NCBI RefSeq assembly: GCF_900116645.1
Contig: NZ_FPBO01000004.1
Location: 274,634-338,633 of the forward strand
Length of the DNA: 64,000 nucleotides
DNA from: Pseudoduganella namucuonensis
GTDB taxonomy: Bacteria > Pseudomonadota > Gammaproteobacteria > Burkholderiales > Burkholderiaceae_D
Reading direction: 5' to 3'
Shown here: positions 8,054-15,372 of the stretch, one piece after another
Position numbering within the stretch: the stretch's first letter is position 1
How the letters are laid out: each line of letters starts with the position of its first letter
Program-made: the position numbers and the translations under genes
Notes under the pieces: model-generated
Seen by the model: the letters and a program-made list of their open reading frames with translations, nothing else
The model's database searches: none
Told to the model about the DNA's origin: nothing

Positions 8054-8146
8054 TTTTTTCCCATAGCGATTATTGGCCCCAACCTCACCATTATTTGGAT
8101 AGCAGGCATTCGCCGTATGAATAGCCGCGCGCTTTCGAAGGTGGTT

Positions 8147-8160
8147 GGGAAAACGCTTAC
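8147..8160. promoter_or_regulatory. second LacI-type operator candidate upstream of TonB receptor A
   Basis: GGGAAAACGCTTAC matches the inverse of the 13191 site (GGGAAAGCGATATC) at 11 of 14 positions and the 8038 half-site (AGGAAAGCGCTTATC) around the AAARCGCTTA core. Spacing from the 8028-8053 site is about 110 bp centre to centre, close to 10-11 helical turns, which would allow repressor looping. The surrounding 7971-8223 interval contains no gene. Confidence 0.55.
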
Positions 8161-8223
8161 TACGGACGTGCGAAAGCCGCGCCATGCGCGGCGCGGCCTT
8201 CGGTTACCGCGGTTTAGCCAGGC

Positions 8224-9390
8224 TTAATCCGAGAGGGACACCCAGACGCCGCCGGCGCGCGACGACGCCTGCACGGCTTCGATGAACAGCACGCCGCGCA
8301 AGCCGTCGTCGATGGTGGGGAACCGCGCGTCGCCCGCGGCGGCGCCGGAGTTTGCGCAGCGCCTCGCCAGCAGGTGGCTGGCGATCTCGCTGTACAGGGC
8401 GGCGAAGGCGTCGATATAGCCCTCGGTGTGCCCGGCCGGCACGCGGCTCACGCGCGCGCCAGCCGCGTTCATGGCGGCGCTGCCCCGTTCAACGATGCGG
8501 GTCGGTTCGCCCAGCGGGGTCCAGCGCAACTCGTTGGGATGCTGCTGCGCCCATTCGATGCCGCCCTTGCTGCCGTAGACGCGGATGCGCAAGTCGTTGG
8601 CGTGGCCGGGCGCAACCTGGCTGGCCCACAACATGCCGCGCGCGCCACCCGCGTAGCGCAGCAGCACCTGCACGTCGTCGTCGATGACGCGGCCCGGGAC
8701 GAAGGAACTCAACTCCGCCGCCAGCGCCTCCACCGGAGCGCCGACGATGGTGTCCGCCAGTTGCCAGGCGTGCGAGCCGATGTCGCCGATGGCGCCGCCG
8801 CCCGCCTTGGCCGGGTCGGTTCGCCAGGCGGCCTGCTTCTGGCCGCCCTGCTCCAGCGCCTCGGCCAGCCAGTCCTGCGCGTATTCCACCTGCACCACGC
8901 GTATTTGGCCCAGCGCGCCCTCGCGCACCATGCGCTGCGCGTGCCGCACCAGCGGATAGGCCGAGTAGTTGTGCGTGACGGCGAATATCAGGCCGCGCTC
9001 CTCGGCCAGCGCCTTCAGCATGCGCGCGTCGGCGCTGTTGGTGGTGACCGGCTTGTCGCAGATGACGTGGATGCCCGCTTCCAGGAAGGCGCGCGCCACC
9101 GGCGCATGCATGTGGTTGGGCGTGACGATGCTGACCGCCTCGATGCCGTCCTCGCGCGCGCTTTCCGCCTTCGCCATTTGCCCGTAGCTGTCGTAGATGC
9201 GCGCCGGGTCCAGCCCCAGCGCCCGCCCGGAGCGCTGCGACGCCTCGGCGGTGGACGACAGCGCGCCGGCCACCAGTTCGTAGCGGTCGTCCAGGCGCGC
9301 GGCGTGGCGGTGCACCGCGCCGATGAAAGCGCCCTCGCCGCCGCCCACCATGCCCAGCCGCACGCGGCCCGGAAATACTGCCTTGTCCAT
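8224..9390 (-). CDS. Gfo/Idh/MocA-family NAD(P)-dependent sugar oxidoreductase
   Basis: 388-aa cytoplasmic oxidoreductase. The N-terminal Rossmann fold starts LGMVGGGEGAFIGAVH; the family motif appears as CDKPVTTN (EKP to DKP, about residue 119, catalytic Lys retained); the C-terminal domain has GGGAIGDIGSHAWQLAD (about residue 200) with the usual Asp/His pair. Such enzymes oxidise sugar ring hydroxyls. The relatives I remember from C-glycoside pathways (DgpA type) make the 3-keto glycoside, and IolG/IdhA relatives act on inositols. It is the last gene of the operon MFS - TIM barrel - DUF6379 - TIM barrel - Gfo, with 9 bp to the upstream neighbour. Context strongly supports 3-oxidation of a glycosyl group; inositol or another polyol is the alternative. 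Confidence 0.87.
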   Translation of the reverse strand: MDKAVFPGRVRLGMVGGGEGAFIGAVHRHAARLDDRYELVAGALSSTAEASQRSGRALGLDPARIYDSYGQMAKAESAREDGIEAVSIVTPNHMHAPVARAFLEAGIHVICDKPVTTNSADARMLKALAEERGLIFAVTHNYSAYPLVRHAQRMVREGALGQIRVVQVEYAQDWLAEALEQGGQKQAAWRTDPAKAGGGAIGDIGSHAWQLADTIVGAPVEALAAELSSFVPGRVIDDDVQVLLRYAGGARGMLWASQVAPGHANDLRIRVYGSKGGIEWAQQHPNELRWTPLGEPTRIVERGSAAMNAAGARVSRVPAGHTEGYIDAFAALYSEIASHLLARRCANSGAAAGDARFPTIDDGLRGVLFIEAVQASSRAGGVWVSLSD

Positions 9391-9399
9391 GCCTGCTCC

Positions 9400-10458
9400 T
9401 TAAGCGACGCCCAGCATGCGGCGGTTGCGCAGCGGGTCTCCGCCGCTGCCGGCGAAGTCGTCGAAGGCCTTGTCGGTCACGCGGATGATGTGGTCGCGGA
9501 TGAAGGCCACGCCCTCGGCGGCGCCCTGCTCGGGGTGCTTGAGGCAGCATTCCCACTCCAGCACCGCCCAGCCCTTGAAGCCGTACTGGGCGAACTTGGA
9601 GAAGATGGCCTTGAAGTCGATCTGGCCGTCGCCCAGCGAGCGGAAACGTCCCGCCCTTTCCAGCCATGGCTGGTAGCCCGAGTACACGCCCTGCCGCCCG
9701 TCCGGCCGGAATTCCGCGTCCTTCACGTGCATGACCTTGATGCGCTCGTGATAGAGGTCGATGAAGGCCAGGTAGTCCAGCTGCTGCAACAGGAAATGCG
9801 AGGGATCGTAGGCGATGGCCAGGTTCGGATGGTGGTGCACGCGCTCCAGCAGCATCTCGAAGGTGACGCCGTCGAACAGGTCCTCGCCCGGATGCAGTTC
9901 GAAGGCCAGGTCGACACCGGCCTCGCCGTAGGCGTCCAGTATCGGCAGCCAGCGTTTGGCCAGTTCGTCGAACGCGGTCTCGATCAGTCCCGGCGGGCGC
10001 TGCGGCCACGGGTAGAGGAAGGGCCAGGCCAGCGCGCCGGAAAAGCTGATGGACGCGTCCAGGCCCAGATTGGCGGACGCCTTGGCCGCCAGCAGCATCT
10101 GCCGAACCGCCCATTGCTGGCGCGCCGCCGGGTTGCCGCGCACGGAGGCAGGCGCGAAGCCGTCGAAGGCCTCGTCGTAGGCCGGGTGCACGGCCACCAG
10201 TTGCCCCTGCAGGTGGGTGCTCAGTTCCGTGATCGCCACGCCGTTCTCGCCGGCCACGCCGGCCAGTTCGTCGCAATACGTCTTGCTCTCCGCCGCCAGC
10301 GCCAGGTCGAACAAGCGGGTGTCGTTGGACGGCACCTGCACGCCGCGATATCCCAGTTCGCCCGCCCAGCGCGTGATGGACTCCCAGCTGTTGAACGGCG
10401 CCTGGTCGCCCGCGAACTGCGCCAGGAAGATGGCCGGCCCCTTGTTGATGGTGGTCAT
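9400..10458 (-). CDS. sugar phosphate isomerase/epimerase-fold TIM barrel (1 of 6)
   Basis: 352-aa AP-endonuclease-2-fold protein. I start it at the ATG at 10458, preceded by GAGAGGGA at good spacing; the GTG at 10476 overlaps the upstream gene. Visible ligand-type residues of the metal site are the Glu in LAFELHPGEDL, the Asp in IAYDPSHF, His in KVMHVKDAEF and the Glu in GWAVLEWECC. The motif set around PGLIETAFDELAKRW and VLEWECCLK resembles the large group of myo-inositol/3-keto-sugar isomerases found beside Gfo/Idh/MocA genes. It lies 9 bp from the Gfo gene and 14 bp from the DUF6379 gene. Likely it converts or cleaves the 3-keto sugar made by the Gfo enzyme; the exact reaction is not assigned. 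Confidence 0.82.
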   Translation of the reverse strand: MTTINKGPAIFLAQFAGDQAPFNSWESITRWAGELGYRGVQVPSNDTRLFDLALAAESKTYCDELAGVAGENGVAITELSTHLQGQLVAVHPAYDEAFDGFAPASVRGNPAARQQWAVRQMLLAAKASANLGLDASISFSGALAWPFLYPWPQRPPGLIETAFDELAKRWLPILDAYGEAGVDLAFELHPGEDLFDGVTFEMLLERVHHHPNLAIAYDPSHFLLQQLDYLAFIDLYHERIKVMHVKDAEFRPDGRQGVYSGYQPWLERAGRFRSLGDGQIDFKAIFSKFAQYGFKGWAVLEWECCLKHPEQGAAEGVAFIRDHIIRVTDKAFDDFAGSGGDPLRNRRMLGVA

Positions 10459-10472
10459 GTGATGGTTCCCTC

Positions 10473-10859
10473 TCACACCGTGGCGCTGATGGTGCAGTTG
10501 GTGACGGGACTCCAGGGCAGGTAGGAAATGCGCAGCTGCACGGAAGCGGTGACGGTGTGCGCGCCCGGCGCCAGGCCGCCCGGCTGCAGCACCAGGACCT
10601 CGGCCACCTCGCCGAACTCCCAGCGCTCGTCGTAGGTGGTTTCCAGCTCGTCCAGCGTCCAGGTCTTGCCGCGCACCGAGAAGCGCACGCTTTCGCGCGG
10701 CACCTTCACGCCGTCCACGGTGACGCCGATGTCTTCCACGGCCGACAGGATCTGGCCGCGGTAGTAAGGCAGGCGCGCCCCCATGCGCCAGCCGGTGACG
10801 GTGTCGCCCTCGCGGGTGTTGCCCACGCTGCCGGGGAAAATGATGTGTTGATCGTACAT
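10473..10859 (-). CDS. DUF6379 protein: C-glycoside deglycosidase beta-subunit family
   Basis: 128-aa beta-rich protein beginning MYDQHIIFPGSVGNTREG. The start at 10859 is chosen because a longer in-frame start at 10934 would run 25 codons of Cys/Ser-rich sequence into the upstream gene. Key stretches RLPYYRG, SVRGKTWTLDEL, RWEFGEVAEV, LQPGGLAPGAHTV and the ending RISYLPW match what I remember of DUF6379, the small subunit of C-glycoside deglycosidases (CarC/DgpB/DfgB type). That subunit packs on a TIM-barrel alpha subunit and helps open the active site where the C-C bond between sugar and aromatic ring is broken after 3-oxidation. The next gene upstream, 13 bp away, encodes such a TIM barrel. 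This is the most informative gene of the island. Confidence 0.82.
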   Translation of the reverse strand: MYDQHIIFPGSVGNTREGDTVTGWRMGARLPYYRGQILSAVEDIGVTVDGVKVPRESVRFSVRGKTWTLDELETTYDERWEFGEVAEVLVLQPGGLAPGAHTVTASVQLRISYLPWSPVTNCTISATV

Positions 10860-10872
10860 GGTTCCGTTCTCC

Positions 10873-11862
10873 TTAGACTTCGCCCAACAGGCGCTTGAAC
10901 ATCTCTTGCTGGCGGCGCACCTGCTCGCGGCCATCGACCTCGAAGGCGTCCTCGATATGGCGCTGGCCCTCGTATTCGCTGGACAGGTGGCCGCTGTAGC
11001 CGCCCTCGATCAGCACGGGGATGATTTCCTCGTAGGGGATGGCCGGCTCCTTGCCGCTGTCGTCGATCTCGTAGAACTTGGCGTGGATGTTGAAGATCCA
11101 CGGCATGAATTCCAGCATGCGCCGCGGGTTGCTCCAGATGTTGTGGCGCAGCGTCTCGGCCATTTGCAGGTCCACCGCGTTGCCGCCCAGCTTGCGCACG
11201 TCCATCAGCACGTAGTCGGGCAGCACGCGCGCGGCGTGCGCCTCGAGGATGAATTCGACGATCTTCGGCGTCGCGCCCAGGCGCAGGAAGCGGTCGCGGA
11301 ACACGGGCGGGTAGTTCTTGGTGTACATGCCCATGTCCGGCACGTAGCCCACGTGGTCCGAGCCGGTGGCGCGCGTCAGCTCCGTGTAGCGCAGTATCCA
11401 CGGATGGTCGAAGTGGAACGGCGAGTGCACCTCGATGCCCATGCGCACGTCCAGTTCCTCGGCCAGCGGCACGCAGGCCACCACCACCTCGGGCGGGGTG
11501 TTGACGATGACGCGGACGTTGCGGCAGCCGATGCGGCGCGCGAAATGCAGGTCGCGCTTGAGCGAGGCCACCATCTCGTCGAAATTCAGCTTGCGGTCCT
11601 TGTACAGCTTCACGTCCAGGAACATGTCGTGGCACTGGGCGTAGGCGCCATGGCGTTCGAGCGAATCGAACCAGCCGGCGATCTGCTCCTCGGGCACGTT
11701 GGGGAAACCGGTGAAGGATTGTTCGCTGACGACTTCGATGCCGCGCGCGCCCAGGCCGGCGGCGTGGGCGATGCAGTCGTCAAGGGTCATCTTGCGCAGG
11801 AAGGTCTCGTACTGGTAGCTGTAGAGCGAGACGCCGCGCTTGATGCTGTGCTTAGTGTTCAT
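10873..11862 (-). CDS. TIM-barrel C-glycoside deglycosidase alpha-subunit candidate (isomerase fold, 2 of 6)
   Basis: 329-aa sugar-phosphate-isomerase-fold protein. The likely metal ligands are Glu144 (GIEVHSP), Asp176 (YVPDMGM), His260 (FNIHAKF) and Glu296 (LSSEYEGQR). The N-terminus KRGVSLYSYQYETFLRKMTLDDC and the SSEYEGQR terminus resemble alpha subunits of C-glycoside deglycosidases, which abstract the proton alpha to the 3-keto group and expel the aglycone from C1. Its gene lies 13 bp upstream of the DUF6379 beta-subunit candidate, matching the alpha-beta pairing known for that enzyme class. There is no signal peptide. An ordinary 3-keto-sugar isomerase is the alternative, but the DUF6379 partner argues for the deglycosidase role. 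Confidence 0.8.
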   Translation of the reverse strand: MNTKHSIKRGVSLYSYQYETFLRKMTLDDCIAHAAGLGARGIEVVSEQSFTGFPNVPEEQIAGWFDSLERHGAYAQCHDMFLDVKLYKDRKLNFDEMVASLKRDLHFARRIGCRNVRVIVNTPPEVVVACVPLAEELDVRMGIEVHSPFHFDHPWILRYTELTRATGSDHVGYVPDMGMYTKNYPPVFRDRFLRLGATPKIVEFILEAHAARVLPDYVLMDVRKLGGNAVDLQMAETLRHNIWSNPRRMLEFMPWIFNIHAKFYEIDDSGKEPAIPYEEIIPVLIEGGYSGHLSSEYEGQRHIEDAFEVDGREQVRRQQEMFKRLLGEV

Positions 11863-11887
11863 GCAAACCTCGGTTGGAAGAAATGGT

Positions 11888-13126
11888 TCAAAGGGAAGCG
11901 CGCGGTTGCGCTGGCGGCATGCGCAGGCGCATCAGGCATGCCACGATGGCGCACACCGCCGCGATCAGGCCGAAGGCCAGGAAGGCGCCCTGCAGGCCGC
12001 CCACCCAGCCGCGCATCAGGTTGACCACGGCGGGCGACAGGAATTGCGCCACGAAGAAGGAACTGGCCCACCAGCCCATGGCGCGGCCGCGGTGCTCGAA
12101 GGAGAATTTGCTCTGCGTCCAGGCGATGAGGGCGGGCACGATGATGCCGTTGGCCAGCTGCTGCATGAAGGCGAAGGCCAGCGCCACCTTGTAGTCCGGC
12201 GCCATGCCGATGCCGCTCAGCCCCACCGCGTAGCAGAAGAACACCAGGAAGATCTGCGCGCCGGCGCCGAAGCGGGTGGTCAGCTTGAATACGATGGCGC
12301 CGATCGGCACGCCGATGCTGGGGATGGCCATGCTCAGGCCTATCGATTTCGGATCGCCGACGCCCAGGTCCTTCAGCAGCAGCGAGAAGTTGATCACCTG
12401 GACGTAGTAGATGGTGGACAGCAGCACCGTCACGCCGCACACCATCAGGCCCACCATGTAGGGGAACGGCGTGGCGGCGGGGGCGGCGCCGCCCTGCCCG
12501 CGGCGCGGCTCCGGCTCGAACAGGTACACCACGCTGGCCAGGAAGATGGGTATGGCGACCGCGTACACCAGGAAGGGCCACTGCCAGCCCTGCGCGGCCA
12601 GGAAGCCCGAACCGGCGATGGTGAGGGTGCCCAGCATGGAGCCGACCACGCCCTGTATCATCAGCCAGCGGTGGCGGGCCCGCTCCTCGTAATAGTCCGC
12701 CAGCAGCGTGTTCACCACGGTCAGCACGCCCGCCTCGCCGATGCCGATGACGACGCGCCCGGCCACCACGGCCCAGAAGTTATCGATCAGGAAGGGCATC
12801 AGGCCGCCCAGTCCATACATGGCCATGGACCACAGCAGCAACTGGCGCCGGCCGAAGCGGTCGGCGATCACCCCGGCGGCCGGCGCGAACAGCGCGATGC
12901 AGGCGCTGGGCGCGGTGATCAGCAGCGGCACCATCAGCCTGGCGTTGGGCACGTCGTGGAAATGGGCCAGCAGCGTGGGCAGCGTGGGCGCCAGCGCGAT
13001 GATCGCCATGACCGGCAGGAAGCCGGAGAACACCAGGATCCAGCCCTGGCGCCAGTCTGCCTGGCGGCGGGCGGGCGGCGCGGACGCCCCCTCCTGGTGG
13101 GAATACTTGGAACCGTGGCTGCGCAT
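11888..13126 (-). CDS. MFS transporter (glycoside-island copy A)
   Basis: 412-aa, 12-span major facilitator. The start at 13126 is supported by a perfect AGGAGG eight bases upstream; a longer start at 13153 lies inside that leader. The MFS loop 2-3 motif appears as GVIADRFGRRQLLL (about residue 95), and the loop 8-9 region as FEHRGRAMGWW. It is paralogous to the transporter at 20.3 kb (compare LPTLLAHFHDVPNARLMVPLLITAPSACIALF with the equivalent in that copy). It leads the five-gene unit ending with the Gfo oxidoreductase. Likely it moves a glycoside or keto sugar across the inner membrane; substrate not readable. Confidence 0.88.
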   Translation of the reverse strand: MRSHGSKYSHQEGASAPPARRQADWRQGWILVFSGFLPVMAIIALAPTLPTLLAHFHDVPNARLMVPLLITAPSACIALFAPAAGVIADRFGRRQLLLWSMAMYGLGGLMPFLIDNFWAVVAGRVVIGIGEAGVLTVVNTLLADYYEERARHRWLMIQGVVGSMLGTLTIAGSGFLAAQGWQWPFLVYAVAIPIFLASVVYLFEPEPRRGQGGAAPAATPFPYMVGLMVCGVTVLLSTIYYVQVINFSLLLKDLGVGDPKSIGLSMAIPSIGVPIGAIVFKLTTRFGAGAQIFLVFFCYAVGLSGIGMAPDYKVALAFAFMQQLANGIIVPALIAWTQSKFSFEHRGRAMGWWASSFFVAQFLSPAVVNLMRGWVGGLQGAFLAFGLIAAVCAIVACLMRLRMPPAQPRASL

Positions 13127-13190
13127 TGGACTTGCCTCCTGAATTATTATCACTGCATGCCTGTCTCGGCGGGAAAAACATAACCGGGAT

Positions 13191-13208
13191 TATGATATCG
13201 CTTTCCCA
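13191..13208. promoter_or_regulatory. LacI-type operator candidate upstream of the MFS-deglycosidase operon
   Basis: TATGATATCGCTTTCCCA; its complement TGGGAAAGCGATATCATA shares the GGGAAA-R-CG core with the two sites upstream of TonB receptor A. It lies 65-80 bp upstream of the MFS start codon, in the divergent region shared with the lacI-type gene. Confidence 0.55.
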
Positions 13209-13220
13209 GCCATTTCCCAA

Positions 13221-13233
13221 CCAGGAAAACGCC
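13221..13233. promoter_or_regulatory. additional LacI-type half-site
   Basis: CCAGGAAAACGCC repeats the GGAAAACG half-site 13 bp to the right of the 13191-13208 site. Only one arm is conserved, so this may be an auxiliary or chance match. Confidence 0.35.
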
Positions 13234-13312
13234 GGGAGCAACGGCTTTTTATCGATACGTCGTATCCAAATCTTGAATACCCCCGAGGGCCGGTTGGGAC
13301 GGATTTTTCCGG

Positions 13313-13333
13313 TATAGTAGGAAAACTTTTTCC
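13313..13333 (+). promoter_or_regulatory. minus-10 element and overlapping autoregulatory operator of the LacI gene
   Basis: TATAGT at 13313-13318 is a plausible minus-10 box 34 bp before the ATG. It is followed at 13320-13333 by GGAAAACTTTTTCC, a perfect inverted repeat with 6-bp arms that uses the same GGAAAA half-site as the other LacI operator candidates. The position over the expected transcription start would suit autorepression. No convincing minus-35 box was seen at normal spacing, and no Shine-Dalgarno sequence precedes the ATG at 13347. Confidence 0.5.
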
Positions 13334-13346
13334 CACCAGCCCCGCC

Positions 13347-14381
13347 ATGTCCACTAAACGCAACGATCCCGCCCCCGCAGTCCCCGCCAGCGGCAAGCTC
13401 GCCTCCATTTCCGCCGTCGCCCAGCACGCCGGCGTCTCCATCGCCACCGTGTCGCGCGTGTTGAACGGCACCAAGGCGGTGAACGACGACACCCGGGCGC
13501 GCGTGGAGGCGGCCGTGGCGGCGCTGGGCTACCGCGCCAACGCGCTGGCGCGCAGCCTGATGCGCGGCGAGACGCGCTTGCTGCTGGTGCTGGTGCCGGA
13601 CTTCGCCAACCCCTATTTCGCCGAGATAGTCAAAGGCGTGGAATCGGTCACGCGCAAGAACGGCTACGGCCTGGTGGTGGCCGACGCGTCTGAAACGCTG
13701 TCGCGCGACAGCCCCTCGCTCGATTCGCTGTACAACCGCCTGGCCGACGGCGTGATCAGCCTGGCGCGCTTCGCCGACCTGAAGCCGCTGCTGATGGAGA
13801 TCCCCGACCTGCCGTGGGTGGCCTGCTCGGAGTTCGTGGAGGACGGCGAGATTCCCAACGTGAGCATCGACCATCGCCAGGCGGCCATCGACGCGGTGCA
13901 ATACCTGATCAATCGCGGCCACCGCCGCATCGCCCTGCTCACCGCCGACGAGGACTACCAGTGGGCGCGCCAGCGCCGCGAGGGTTACGAGTTCGCGCTG
14001 CGCCGCGCCAACATCCCCATCGATGCGCAACTGGTGCGCATCGCGCGCGGCACCGATTACGTGTACGGCATGGAGGCCGCCGGCACCCTGCTGGCCATGG
14101 AGACGGCGCCGACGGCGGTGTTCGCGGTGTCGGACACGCTGGCCATCGGCGCCATCAAGGCCTTCCGCCGGGTGGGCCGCCGCGTGCCCGAGGACATCGC
14201 GGTGATGGGCTTCGACGACATCCCGGTGGCGCGCGTGTTCGAGCCGGCGCTCACCACCATCGCCCAGCCGGTACGCGAGCTGGGCGCCACGGCGGCCGAG
14301 CTGCTGCTCAAGCGCCTGGCCGGCGGCCCCGCCGAATCGTGCACGCTGCAGCACGCGCTGATCGTGCGCGCGTCCGCCTGA
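13347..14381 (+). CDS. LacI-family transcriptional regulator of the half-A glycoside genes
   Basis: 344-aa regulator. The helix-turn-helix is at about residues 18-40 (ISAVAQHAGVSIATVSRVLNG), followed by the hinge helix ARVEAAVAALGYRANALARSLMRG and a periplasmic-binding-like effector domain starting LLLVLVPDFANPYFAEIVKGVE. The C-terminus VMGFDDIPVARVFEPALTTIAQP is standard. It is divergent from the MFS-deglycosidase operon. Its probable operators lie at 13191, 13320, 8147 and 8028, so it likely represses half A and itself, and is released by a sugar or glycoside intermediate. The gene is 30 bp ahead of the LysR gene. Confidence 0.93.
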   Translation: MSTKRNDPAPAVPASGKLASISAVAQHAGVSIATVSRVLNGTKAVNDDTRARVEAAVAALGYRANALARSLMRGETRLLLVLVPDFANPYFAEIVKGVESVTRKNGYGLVVADASETLSRDSPSLDSLYNRLADGVISLARFADLKPLLMEIPDLPWVACSEFVEDGEIPNVSIDHRQAAIDAVQYLINRGHRRIALLTADEDYQWARQRREGYEFALRRANIPIDAQLVRIARGTDYVYGMEAAGTLLAMETAPTAVFAVSDTLAIGAIKAFRRVGRRVPEDIAVMGFDDIPVARVFEPALTTIAQPVRELGATAAELLLKRLAGGPAESCTLQHALIVRASA

Positions 14382-14411
14382 CGCGCCCGCCCCGACAAGC
14401 AAGGAGGCGCC

Positions 14412-15320
14412 ATGCGTTTCAATAAACTGGACCTGAACCTGCTGGTGGCGCTCAACGCGCTGCTGGCGGAGCGCAGCATCAGCCGCGCCGCCGAGAAGAT
14501 CCACCTGAGCCAGCCCGCCACCAGCAACGCGCTGGCGCGCCTGCGCGCGTACTTCAACGACGACCTGCTGGTCAGCTCCGGACGCCAACTGCTGCTCACG
14601 CCGCGCGCCAAGGAGCTGGTGGAGCCGGTGCGCGAGGTGCTGATGCGCATCGACAGCACCATCGCCGCCCAGCCGCGGTTCGACCCGGCCGCGGAGACGC
14701 GCGTGTTCACCTTCCTGGTGTCGGACTACACCACGGCCGTGCTGGTGCCGGCGCTGCTGGAGACGCTGTACCGCGAGGCGCCCGGCATGCGCATCAACCT
14801 GCGCGACCAGTCGGACAAGCCGGCCGAAGTGCTGGAACAGGGCGACGCGGACTTCCTCGTCATCCCCTCGCAGTTCCTGTCCAAGGAACACCCGTCCGCC
14901 GCGCTGTTCGAGGAGGACTATCTGTGCGTCACCTGGGACGGCAACTCGCGCGTGCGCGAACGGCTCACCTTCGACGACTACCTGGCCTGCGGCCACGTGA
15001 TCGCCACCTTCGCCAGCACCAACCCGCTGTCCACCTTCGACGGCTGGTTCATGGAAAGCTTCGACGTCAAGCGCCGCGTGGAAGTGACCGCGCCGACCAT
15101 GACCGCCCTGCCATCGCTGGTGGTGGGCACCGACCGCATCGCCACCGTGCACCGCCGCATCGCGCTGCGCGCCCAGGAAACCCTCCCCATCAAAGTGTGG
15201 GAACCGCCACCGCGGATTCCGCGCCTGGTCCAGATGCTGCAATGGCATAAGCACCGCAACAACGATCCGGCCATCAGCTGGATACGCGACCGGATCGTCA
15301 CCGCCGCCATGCGCGTGTAG
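14412..15320 (+). CDS. NodD-like LysR-family regulator
   Basis: 302-aa LTTR with start supported by AAGGAGG directly upstream. The N-terminus MRFNKLDLNLLVALNALLAERSISRAAEKIHLSQPATSNALARLR has the form typical of the NodD/NahR/SyrM branch, whose members sense flavonoids, salicylate and other aromatics. The effector domain begins about residue 93 (RVFTFLVSDYTTAVLVP). It follows the LacI gene by 30 bp and precedes a DHA2 exporter by 52 bp. It is likely that the regulator responds to the aromatic aglycone and controls the exporter or neighbouring operons. The ligand is an inference from branch and context only. Confidence 0.88.
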   Translation: MRFNKLDLNLLVALNALLAERSISRAAEKIHLSQPATSNALARLRAYFNDDLLVSSGRQLLLTPRAKELVEPVREVLMRIDSTIAAQPRFDPAAETRVFTFLVSDYTTAVLVPALLETLYREAPGMRINLRDQSDKPAEVLEQGDADFLVIPSQFLSKEHPSAALFEEDYLCVTWDGNSRVRERLTFDDYLACGHVIATFASTNPLSTFDGWFMESFDVKRRVEVTAPTMTALPSLVVGTDRIATVHRRIALRAQETLPIKVWEPPPRIPRLVQMLQWHKHRNNDPAISWIRDRIVTAAMRV

Positions 15321-15372
15321 CGGCCCACCCGGCCGGCGCGCACCGGCCACTGAAACAACAAGGAAAACTCGA

